5,504 nucleotides of DNA from Treponema sp. (GTDB lineage Bacteria; Spirochaetota; Spirochaetia; Treponematales; Breznakiellaceae). Shown in pieces: positions 1 through 4,961 of the stretch (the stretch's first letter is position 1; each line of letters begins with the position of its first letter). The DNA lies in NCBI GenBank assembly GCA_031284195.1, contig JAITAI010000274.1:1-5504 (forward strand). The letters are read 5' to 3'. The notes beneath the pieces were generated by a model. That model saw nothing but the letters and a program-made list of their open reading frames with translations. It had not been told where the DNA came from and did no database searches. The position numbers were made by a program, and so were the translations under genes.

Positions 1-25
1 AACGACAGGCGCAGGTTCTCAATCG

Positions 26-59
26 ACCAGGGGCCTCCCAGATATCTGTTACCCCTGGT
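26..59 (-). terminator. Nested dyad downstream of the lipoprotein operon
   Basis: ACCAGGGG at 26-33 pairs exactly with CCCCTGGT at 52-59. The 18-nt loop contains a second perfect palindrome, CAGATATCTG at 39-48. On the minus strand the structure begins about 6 nt past the stop codon of the LPP20 gene, where an operon terminator or a 3'-end stabilising hairpin would be expected. No U-rich tract follows it, so it is not a classical intrinsic terminator. Rho-assisted termination, mRNA 3'-end protection or a protein-binding dyad are the alternatives. The pairing is seen directly; the role is inferred. Positions 1-25 hold nothing I recognise. Confidence 0.4.
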
Positions 60-64
60 TCAAC

Positions 65-1225
65 TTATTTAGTATTCGGCAATAAGCTTGCCAGGTAATT
101 TGATAAAATCGTACCGTAAGTATCGTTGATCTTTTTTTCTGCAGCTACCACTGCCCGATTTTCCGCTTCTGAGAGGGAGAGATGTCCTTCTCGTCCGTTG
201 ATATTAAAGGGCAAGAGCACGCTGGTATCTCTAGTATCCATAAGATTTGCTTCGATAGCATACCGGGTAAATTTATTCTGCTGGTTGGGAAGTTCCACCG
301 GGGAAAAGTCAACCCGCACTTGCAGAACATACCGGGAGTCAATACCGCCACTCCTGAATCCCTGCTTGGTAAGTGCAGAAGCAAAAGCATCTTTGATACG
401 ATTAGAACGGTCATCTATAACCCTTACCTGAATGGGAATACTTTTGGTAATGTTCATCGCTTCCAGGCGATAATTATCCCCTTTCTTGATATCCCCCGGC
501 ATACTATCTGAAGTACCGCCCACAATGGTTAAAACATTGGCATACACCCGGTTCACATCCGCAATGGTCGCGGCAAGCTGATACCGGGAGAATCCATCCA
601 AGGTCTGCTTCTCCTCAAGGGACATAGCAATTAAATCATGGATGATCCGTTCATTGGACCGGATCATATCCGTGTAGAGCCTTGATGCTTTTGCCTTCTC
701 TAACACCGCTACCGCATAATAGGTGTTTTTACTATCAAACCATACATCTTCGATCTCTGCCCCTATAAGGGCATCCATTTCAGCGGAGGTTTTGATGGCG
801 TTCTGCACCACCGTATTCTCGGAGACATTAACCGCTCCCTTGGAAACTGCTTCTGAATAGCTGGTGATCGTTTTTAAGTCCGCTTGGACCGATTGACCAA
901 AAACTGCCACCAGCCTTCCCAGGGCATCTTTCTCCGCTTGATTGCGGTCAGTCCCATACCCTACCGCAGTAACAAAGATGTTCTTGTCATACACTGCATC
1001 TGGAGCGGAAACCCAGGCGGGTTCTTTCCCCTTACTGACCTTTACAGGAGGGGAGGTACGGCCGGATGTTCCCCCTTGGGCAGGGACCTGGTTTCCACCT
1101 TCCATCGCCACAACCGCAGCCTGAGCCGCAGCAACCGCATCGTCCTCCCGGGAGGGCTGAGGAGCAGTAGCACAACCCATAAGAGATACTGCCCACAATA
1201 CTGCGAGGTATCTTATTTTAAACAT
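65..1225 (-). CDS. LPP20 family lipoprotein
   Basis: A 386-aa predicted lipoprotein, last gene of the three-lipoprotein operon. The signal peptide ends in a lipobox L-M-G-C with the acylated cysteine at residue 18, so it should be exported by Sec and anchored in a membrane. Residues 19-65 are an Ala/Gly/Pro/Ser-rich linker. Residues about 68-195 match the LPP20 pattern: PAWV around Trp71, the FVTAVGYG strand at 84-91, a helix with AEKDALGRL, and the VWFDSKNTYYAVAVLEK strand pair at 161-177. The C-terminal third (about 258-386) is another alpha/beta region ending in a conserved-looking segment with NGREGH and SEAENRA; I cannot name that domain. Simple LPP20 proteins are shorter, so this one is extended. 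The ATG is supported by GGAGG four bases upstream, inside the COG3014 gene. Family members include FlgP-like flagellar outer-membrane lipoproteins, but a flagellar role is only a possibility here. Confidence 0.85.
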   Translation of the reverse strand: MFKIRYLAVLWAVSLMGCATAPQPSREDDAVAAAQAAVVAMEGGNQVPAQGGTSGRTSPPVKVSKGKEPAWVSAPDAVYDKNIFVTAVGYGTDRNQAEKDALGRLVAVFGQSVQADLKTITSYSEAVSKGAVNVSENTVVQNAIKTSAEMDALIGAEIEDVWFDSKNTYYAVAVLEKAKASRLYTDMIRSNERIIHDLIAMSLEEKQTLDGFSRYQLAATIADVNRVYANVLTIVGGTSDSMPGDIKKGDNYRLEAMNITKSIPIQVRVIDDRSNRIKDAFASALTKQGFRSGGIDSRYVLQVRVDFSPVELPNQQNKFTRYAIEANLMDTRDTSVLLPFNINGREGHLSLSEAENRAVVAAEKKINDTYGTILSNYLASLLPNTK

Positions 1226-2550
1226 ACAACCTCCACTAAATTAAGCTGGTCCTCCCGGACCGTTACCGTATGATCAAAAGAAGCGATCCGTCCGCCACTT
1301 GCCCCGTAGTAATGAGTGGTAAAGGAATAGGTACCCGGATCCAGAGTAATACCCCCCACATAGGCTTTAGCAGGGAAATAGCGGGAGAGCCGTAGATCCG
1401 CCTGTTCACTGGCTTCTGCAAAAACCTGGGTCCCTAAACTGAGGATATTGAACAGTAAGCTCGTACCCCCATCGGTCTCCTCCGCAGCCGCGTCAAGGAC
1501 AGATGAAGTTACCCCTTTAACGGTAGCCCGGATTACCGCCTTGAGGTATATCAGGTTGACCTTTTCTTTGAAGGTTTCCCGGGCCACTGCCTCCATATCT
1601 TCCAGTAATGCCAGATCAAAGCGGTTCCCATTATCAAAAACCACCTCAATCTTGTGGACCTGAGAGGGACGGCTTGTCATGACCGGCAAGGCAATCTTGA
1701 TATACCGGAAATCCGGAAGGGGTATCCGCATTACCTCTTCGGTCTTGATCGGAGACAAACCGCTGAACCCAAGCACATTAAGCCGGGCCTTCCCCGGAGG
1801 AATCTCCAATTCCTCGTCCAGGGACGGAGGCAGGGGATAGGCATATACAGAAGGAGCATTGACAAAGGCCACTTTGAGTTGTTCCCCATCAATCCGGGCA
1901 TCGTCATAGTTACCTATGGCCCGGTAAAACAGCATCCCCAGGTAACGAGCTAGGGCGGAGTCTGAAAATTGTACCGATGATTCAGGATTCGGCGGAACAG
2001 TCCCTCCTTCTGCCAGGGCCTTTTGCTGCAAATTGGTCCGAAGCTCTCCGTATTTTGAGGCTAAAGACCGCAGTTTATTGTTCATCCGCCGAATCTCCAC
2101 CAAGGCGTCTTCCATCTTATGGTTATGGTAGTAATTGAGGGCGTTAAAGACATTGATATAAATATCTTCGTAATCCTCTCCATCGTATTCCTTGGTTTTA
2201 TCGTTCAGCAAGTAAGAACCAATTTCCATAGTTATGCTTTTAGTAAATGCCTCTTCTATGGCCCGTTCACCTTCCTGAAGCAATTGGGTAGAATCATTGT
2301 AGTTTTCAGCGTAATGGGTGAGCATCCCCTTATCCAGGTAATAGAGGATGGCATCTTTATCCCGGTAGATAGCTTTCTTATCTTTTTCAAGAATGGCTAT
2401 ACCGGTCTGATGATCCCCCTGGTCCACTGCGGCGTCAATTTTTAGATAGGGGTTTCCTGTAGCGCAGGAAAGACAAAACCAGATCCCTATAAAAACCATA
2501 AAAAAAAGAGGAAAAAACGACCTAATTTTTAGGGATACTTTTAACTGCAT
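1213..2550 (-). CDS. COG3014-like lipoprotein with TPR-like helical region
   Basis: A 445-aa predicted lipoprotein, middle gene of the operon. The start is the ATG at 2550, because AAGGGGG lies 6 nt upstream; a TTG two codons earlier abuts that site and is rejected. A hydrophobic signal segment is followed by C-L-S-C, with the likely lipidated cysteine at residue 29; this is an atypical lipobox of the kind tolerated in spirochaetes. Residues about 36-175 are helical and TPR-like, including a well-conserved-looking block GEDYEDIYINVFNALNYY at 124-141 and then ALVEIRRMNNKL. I recognise this as the COG3014 family. A Pro/Glu-rich turn near 237-252 leads into beta-rich sequence, and the C-terminus (about 382-416) has RYFPAKAYVGG and DPGTYSF. 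A basic, KA/VT-rich stretch at 328-360 separates them. The biochemical function is unknown. The company of LpoB and LPP20 lipoproteins points to an envelope assembly role. The 3' end overlaps the LPP20 gene by 13 bp. Confidence 0.8.
   Translation of the reverse strand: MQLKVSLKIRSFFPLFFMVFIGIWFCLSCATGNPYLKIDAAVDQGDHQTGIAILEKDKKAIYRDKDAILYYLDKGMLTHYAENYNDSTQLLQEGERAIEEAFTKSITMEIGSYLLNDKTKEYDGEDYEDIYINVFNALNYYHNHKMEDALVEIRRMNNKLRSLASKYGELRTNLQQKALAEGGTVPPNPESSVQFSDSALARYLGMLFYRAIGNYDDARIDGEQLKVAFVNAPSVYAYPLPPSLDEELEIPPGKARLNVLGFSGLSPIKTEEVMRIPLPDFRYIKIALPVMTSRPSQVHKIEVVFDNGNRFDLALLEDMEAVARETFKEKVNLIYLKAVIRATVKGVTSSVLDAAAEETDGGTSLLFNILSLGTQVFAEASEQADLRLSRYFPAKAYVGGITLDPGTYSFTTHYYGASGGRIASFDHTVTVREDQLNLVEVVCLK
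1230..1234 (-). promoter_or_regulatory. Ribosome binding site of the LPP20 gene, inside the upstream CDS
   Basis: The minus strand reads GTGGAGGTTGT then ATG, with GGAGG ending four bases before the start. The site lies inside the last codons of the COG3014-like gene, whose stop is at 1213-1215. Ribosomes finishing that gene pass over this site, which suggests translational coupling of the two lipoproteins. Confidence 0.7.
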
Positions 2551-2556
2551 GACCAA

Positions 2557-2563
2557 CCCCCTT
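2557..2563 (-). promoter_or_regulatory. Ribosome binding site fixing the COG3014-like start
   Basis: The minus strand reads AAGGGGG, then TTGGTC, then ATG. The six-base spacing fits the ATG at 2550. The in-frame TTG at 2556 directly touches the site with no spacer, so initiation there is unlikely. This shortens the longest reading frame by two residues. Confidence 0.7.
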
Positions 2564-2593
2564 ATAAAAAACTATCGGCGCATCAGGCTGACC

Positions 2594-3226
2594 TTAGATC
2601 TTTGCTTTCGGCCTTTTGATGACCTTCTTGATTTCGCTGTTCTGATCCATCCATAACCGGGCGTTGGTTTCGATGTTGGTCATTTCCGCGCTCACAAAAT
2701 AGGTTCTCGTGGCGGTATTACCCGCACCGTCAATGATGGTTTTAACTGCCCCGGTGAGGAGGAAATCCGCTCCGGTCTCATTTCCCAAGGCTGCAGCGGT
2801 ATCTTCGCTGGCATTACCCTGCTGATCCTGCCGTTCAGCCCGAAGCTCACCGCGGGTCGATCCTCCGGCGATAAAATCCGCTTTCCCACTGTTAAATATG
2901 ACGACTTCCATGGTACTTGCAATAATAGAGGTATCAATATGTTCATCGCTGTCATTTTTAAAAGTCCCGACTAAGACCCGAGGGATTCTGCCGAGCTGGG
3001 CAGTGGCCTGCACTACCCGGGGAGAGTCAAGACAGGCTTTAATAAGACTATCACACACGATCCTGACATCCGTATCATTCCAATAACCGCTTAAATCGGT
3101 CTGAGTACCCGCATCAACCCGGCTCACCTTGGGGTTTGAACTACATGCGGCTATAAGCGTCATAAGCGCGCCGCTGATGAGCAGCCCCATGACGCTTTTC
3201 ATTACTTTCTTCTTTTTCATATTCAT
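2594..3226 (-). CDS. lpoB: LpoB-like penicillin-binding protein activator lipoprotein
   Basis: A 210-aa predicted lipoprotein, first gene of the operon. In E. coli LpoB is an outer-membrane lipoprotein that reaches through the peptidoglycan and stimulates the synthase PBP1b; the same activity here is inferred from the family (COG3417). The signal peptide has a KKKK n-region and ends I-A-A-C, with Cys28 as the lipidation site. Family features follow: SRVDAGTQTDLSGYWNDTD at 35-53, the strand RVLVGTFKNDSDEHIDT at 83-99, RAERQDQQGNASEDTAAALG around 129-148, the buried strand ADFLLTGAV at 153-161, and YFVSAEMTNIETNARLW at 176-192. The C-terminus is Lys/Arg-rich. Unlike the E. coli protein there is no long Pro-rich linker after the cysteine, so its reach would be shorter. 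The ATG at 3226 is chosen because AGGAGG lies five bases upstream; a TTG 13 codons earlier (3265) sits inside a strong hairpin and has no such site. Cys58 and Cys65 are unusual for a periplasmic protein and could form a disulfide. Confidence 0.85.
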   Translation of the reverse strand: MNMKKKKVMKSVMGLLISGALMTLIAACSSNPKVSRVDAGTQTDLSGYWNDTDVRIVCDSLIKACLDSPRVVQATAQLGRIPRVLVGTFKNDSDEHIDTSIIASTMEVVIFNSGKADFIAGGSTRGELRAERQDQQGNASEDTAAALGNETGADFLLTGAVKTIIDGAGNTATRTYFVSAEMTNIETNARLWMDQNSEIKKVIKRPKAKI

Positions 3227-3230
3227 AAGA

Positions 3231-3237
3231 ACCTCCT
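3231..3237 (-). promoter_or_regulatory. Ribosome binding site fixing the lpoB start
   Basis: The minus strand reads AGGAGGT and then TTCT before the ATG at 3226. This is a near-perfect Shine-Dalgarno sequence at normal spacing. It decides for this ATG over the upstream in-frame TTG at 3265 and over the second ATG at 3220. Confidence 0.8.
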
Positions 3238-3255
3238 GTCGGTTTCTTGCTTGAA

Positions 3256-3285
3256 GGGGTTTCAAAACTTTAGTTTTGAAACCCC
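3256..3285 (-). promoter_or_regulatory. Perfect 14-bp hairpin in the lpoB operon leader
   Basis: GGGGTTTCAAAACT at 3256-3269 is the exact reverse complement of 3272-3285, with only two bases between the arms. In RNA this gives at least a 12- to 13-bp stem with a 4- to 6-nt loop. It lies between the predicted promoter (start near 3296) and the lpoB ribosome binding site at 3231-3237. Neither strand has a T-tract after the stem, so an intrinsic terminator is unlikely. A further GAAACC (minus strand, 3241-3246) could pair with the same GGTTTC arm as an alternative fold. Candidate roles are a 5' stabilising stem, a translational control element or a DNA-level operator. The inverted repeat is seen directly; the function is not known. 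Confidence 0.6.
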
Positions 3286-3302
3286 CTGATTTGTATAAAA
3301 TT

Positions 3303-3332
3303 ACTATACTTAGTTCTCTTATCCCCTGTCAA
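3303..3332 (-). promoter_or_regulatory. Sigma70-like promoter of the lipoprotein operon
   Basis: On the minus strand TTGACA (3332 to 3327) is followed after 18 bp by TATAGT (3308 to 3303). The -35 matches the consensus exactly and the -10 matches five of six. Transcription should start near 3296, giving a leader of about 70 nt that carries the 3256-3285 hairpin. A second TTGACA lies 16 bp further upstream at 3348 to 3343 but has no good -10 of its own. The -35 falls at the end of the inverted-repeat element at 3326-3488, while the -10 lies outside it. Confidence 0.6.
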
Positions 3333-3488
3333 GCCGGTGAATTGTCAAGGCCAGCGCATATAAATCTTTAATTCATTACAGGATAAAGAAATAGCTTGTA
3401 TGCAATTTTTATGAAGCAAAGTATAACCCCTTATGGTACAAGGATATAGAATTTTATATGCGCTGACCCTAGCCCCCCTTGACGGGTC
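3326..3488. repeat. Imperfect inverted-repeat element, MITE-like candidate
   Basis: The inner arms are perfect: CAGCGCATATAAA at 3352-3364 and its reverse complement at 3453-3465. Outside them GTCAAG at 3328-3333 and again at 3344-3349 on the left faces CTTGAC at 3478-3483 on the right, with gaps of unequal length. The octamer CTTATCCC occurs as a direct repeat immediately outside, at 3318-3325 and 3489-3496, which would fit an 8-bp target duplication. The 88-bp interior is AT-rich and has no believable gene. Together these suggest a short non-autonomous transposable element. The outermost bases of the two ends do not match exactly, so a simple divergent regulatory dyad remains possible. I do not recognise the family. 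Confidence 0.45.
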
Positions 3489-3509
3489 CTTATCCCTACG
3501 ATCTATTAT
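3479..3509 (+). promoter_or_regulatory. Candidate promoter for the VOC-SGNH gene pair
   Basis: TTGACG at 3479-3484 is followed by TATTAT at 3504-3509 with a 19-bp spacer; CTATTA at 3503 would give 18 bp. The spacing is slightly long and the -10 imperfect, so this is weaker than the promoter on the other side. Transcription would start near 3516. The short leader contains a small stem, CCATG (3520-3524) with CATGG (3534-3538), ahead of the ribosome binding site GGGAGGG at 3548-3554. Confidence 0.4.
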
Positions 3510-3562
3510 ACAAAACATGCCATGCCTTATGGACATGGGAGTAATACGGGAGGGTACGGTAA

Positions 3563-3949
3563 ATGAAATTTGACGGGTTTCATCATATTGGGCTCTGGGT
3601 CAAGAACGCGGAACAGAGCCTCAGCTTTTATACGAAGGGGCTTGGAGGGAAGCAGATATGCAGCTTTCCCATGGGGGAAGGGGAGAAGACCATGTATCTC
3701 GTGGATCTGGGGAATAATGCGGTGGTAGAGATCATCCCCCAAGGTACCGGTGAAGCGGAAAGCCAGGCCCGGTGGGCCCACGTGGCAATACGGACCGATG
3801 ATACCAGAGCCGCTTATGAGCAAGCCCTCAAGGCCGGCGCTGAATCTAGAACAGGTCCCCAGCATATAAACCTCGGTACCCTGCCGGTGTGCAATGCCTT
3901 CGTCCTGGGTCCTGATCATGAAGTCATCGAATTTTTCCAGCTTATGTAA
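3563..3949 (+). CDS. VOC superfamily (glyoxalase/bleomycin-resistance fold) protein
   Basis: A 128-aa single-domain protein, the usual length for a VOC subunit that works as a dimer. It has the paired beta-alpha-beta-beta-beta layout. Module one starts FHHIGLWVKNAEQSLSFYTK and ends in VVEIIP; module two starts WAHVAIRTDD and ends in the signature GPDHEVIEFFQ. The four expected metal ligands are present at His8, Glu56, His73 and Glu123, the same spacing as in glyoxalase I-type enzymes, so a divalent-metal lyase or isomerase activity is plausible. Substrate cannot be read from the sequence: glyoxalase I, methylmalonyl-CoA epimerase-like, fosfomycin/bleomycin resistance and uncharacterised lyase roles share this fold. 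It appears cytosolic, with no signal peptide. The ATG has GGGAGGG 8 nt upstream. It heads a likely two-gene unit with the SGNH hydrolase 52 bp downstream. Confidence 0.88.
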   Translation: MKFDGFHHIGLWVKNAEQSLSFYTKGLGGKQICSFPMGEGEKTMYLVDLGNNAVVEIIPQGTGEAESQARWAHVAIRTDDTRAAYEQALKAGAESRTGPQHINLGTLPVCNAFVLGPDHEVIEFFQLM

Positions 3950-4001
3950 GGTGAGCCGGGTTCAAAAGGTCAAATCCCAGCCCCATGAATAAGGAGTTTC
4001 T

Positions 4002-4667
4002 ATGTATACCGGTCAATTAAAAACCATCTTGTGTTACGGTGATTCTAATACCTGGGGCTATAATCCCCACAACGGCAGCCGTTATGATCACAAAACCCGG
4101 TGGCCCATGGTTTTGAAGCGCTTGCTCAACCAGGGCTGTCATGAGGATGATCCTGCTTTCTGGGTGGTGGAAGAAGGACAAAATAGCCGAACCAGTTGCC
4201 GGGAAGATCCGATAGAAGGGGATCGAAACGGGCTGCGCCAGCTCATCCCTATTTTGGAAAGCCATAAGCCCCTGGATATGGTAGTGGTGATGTTGGGAAC
4301 CAACGACCTCAAGCTCCGCTTCAACCCGGTTCCTTATGACATAGCCTGGGGGGTACAACGGGTTGTGGCGGCTATTCAGGATTCCCGTACCGGCCCGAAT
4401 GAGCAAAGTCCCCAGGTCCTCATGATTTGTCCCCCTCCCACGGTAGACGCTCCGGGGTTTAAGCATATCTTTGGGGAAACCCAGGAACTTTCAAAGAAGC
4501 TCGCTCATTGGTACCGGGCGTTTGCCTTGGAGCGGGGCGCGGCGTTTCTTGATGCGGGCAAGGTGATTCAAACCAGTAAGGCCGACGGTATTCACCTGGA
4601 TCCTGAGGCCCATCGGAAACTGGCGGAAGCAGTGGCAGAGATCGTGAGGACCTGCGTAGGCTCTTGA
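4002..4667 (+). CDS. SGNH/GDSL hydrolase, MsAcT-like esterase or acyltransferase
   Basis: A 221-aa cytosolic-looking protein with no signal peptide. All SGNH blocks are visible: block I ILCYGDSNTWGY with nucleophile Ser15, block II EEGQNSRT with oxyanion Gly59, block III MLGTNDLK with Asn101, and block V DGIHLD with Asp195 and His198 completing the triad. The RW pair at 33-34, EEG-x-x-x-RT, and the pattern LD-VVVMLGTND with a following CPPP (143-146) resemble, from memory, the octameric Mycobacterium smegmatis esterase/acyltransferase MsAcT and related arylesterases and acetyl-xylan esterases. It probably cleaves or transfers short acyl esters; the physiological substrate is unknown. The ATG has AAGGAG five bases upstream (3991-3996). 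It follows the VOC gene with a 52-bp gap and is probably co-transcribed. Two dyads (4678-4692 and 4697-4712) lie just beyond its stop. Confidence 0.9.
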   Translation: MYTGQLKTILCYGDSNTWGYNPHNGSRYDHKTRWPMVLKRLLNQGCHEDDPAFWVVEEGQNSRTSCREDPIEGDRNGLRQLIPILESHKPLDMVVVMLGTNDLKLRFNPVPYDIAWGVQRVVAAIQDSRTGPNEQSPQVLMICPPPTVDAPGFKHIFGETQELSKKLAHWYRAFALERGAAFLDAGKVIQTSKADGIHLDPEAHRKLAEAVAEIVRTCVGS

Positions 4668-4677
4668 GGGGAAATGA

Positions 4678-4692
4678 CCGGTAGCTTACCGG
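4678..4692 (+). terminator. Short hairpin downstream of the SGNH gene
   Basis: CCGGTA and TACCGG form a perfect 6-bp GC-rich stem around GCT, starting 10 nt after the stop codon. The next bases (GTATATT) are only mildly T-rich. It could be a weak terminator for the VOC-SGNH transcript, working together with the palindrome next to it. Confidence 0.35.
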
Positions 4693-4696
4693 GTAT

Positions 4697-4712
4697 ATTC
4701 CCTCGAGGGAAT
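4697..4712. repeat. 16-bp perfect palindrome
   Basis: ATTCCCTCGAGGGAAT is its own reverse complement and lies 4 bp after the hairpin at 4678-4692. With no loop bases it would have to open its centre to fold as RNA, so a dimeric DNA-binding site is as plausible as a second termination stem. No T-tract follows. Confidence 0.5.
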
Positions 4713-4724
4713 TATCAAGCTGGT

Positions 4725-4766
4725 TGGGTGAAACGGGCATTTGTGTGGGTACATCGGTAATTTGTG
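4725..4766. repeat. Two 21-bp direct tandem repeats with a degraded third copy
   Basis: Units 4725-4745 and 4746-4766 both begin TGGGT and end ATTTGTG, and agree at 16 of 21 positions. A more diverged copy follows at about 4767-4790, keeping the GGT..ATTTGT core. ATTTGT starts at 4739, 4760 and 4782, a spacing of 21-22 bp. The period equals seven codons or two helical turns, so it may be the relic of a heptad-coding repeat or a phased binding array. Confidence 0.5.
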
Positions 4767-4961
4767 CAAATGTATTGGTGGATTTGTTTGAGGGAATCTT
4801 TTCCACTCTTAACTGAATGCGCTCCATCCCTAAGCGAATTGACCGCCTCTTCATGTGGCGAAACCCACCAGGTGAGCCTTACGGTGCGGGAAGCTGGCTA
4901 TGCTTCTTTAACATGCCGTTTTTTGCTTCCATAACAGAAAGGCCCCACGGTATCGGTCAAT

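Larger units (their letters stand above)
4669..4854 (-). pseudogene. Possible remnant of a heptad-repeat coiled-coil gene
   Basis: The minus strand is open from an ATG at 4854 through this interval and on into the antisense of the SGNH gene (to 4459, 131 codons). Only the first 60 or so residues lie outside that gene. They include MERIQLRVEKI and then a period-7 segment, FAQITDV, PTQMPVS, PNQLDNSL, coinciding with the 21-bp DNA repeat. Q followed by I, M or L recurs every seven residues as in coiled-coil heptads of the type RFxQ[IML]D. However, prolines interrupt it and most charged positions are lost. A weak GGTGGG lies upstream. It could be a decayed gene fragment, or chance coding over a DNA repeat. 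The rest of the 294-bp gap (4668-4961) holds no recognisable gene. Confidence 0.2.

Noticed and set aside
126..1273. Several plus-strand open frames opposite the LPP20 gene
   Set aside because: They are antisense shadows: the minus strand has a signal peptide, family motifs, a ribosome binding site and operon context, while these have none.
3256..3285. Intrinsic terminator facing either strand
   Set aside because: The stem is strong but is followed by GATTTG on the plus strand and TTCAAG on the minus strand, not a T-tract, and it lies in the leader directly after the operon promoter.
3345..3536. Minus-strand 63-codon open frame in the divergent intergenic region
   Set aside because: It runs across the inverted-repeat element and both promoter zones, has no recognisable domain and lacks a convincing ribosome binding site. 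The DNA repeat structure explains the region better.
3985..4020. 11-codon open frame overlapping the SGNH start
   Set aside because: It contains the SGNH ribosome binding site in its codons and could be a coupling leader peptide, but it has no good ribosome binding site of its own and its length is expected by chance.
3527..4466. Minus-strand open frames opposite the VOC and SGNH genes
   Set aside because: Both plus-strand genes have complete catalytic motifs and good start sites; the antisense frames show no domain and no ribosome binding site.
4890..4924. GAAGC/GCTTC hairpin with a later T6 run as a terminator
   Set aside because: The stem is only 5 bp with a 7-nt loop, and the T6 run (4919-4924) is 12 nt away from it, so the geometry is wrong for an intrinsic terminator.
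4770..4934. Plus-strand 54-codon open frame downstream of the SGNH gene
   Set aside because: It starts inside the degraded tandem repeat without a ribosome binding site, and the peptide (Trp- and Cys-rich at the start) matches nothing I know.
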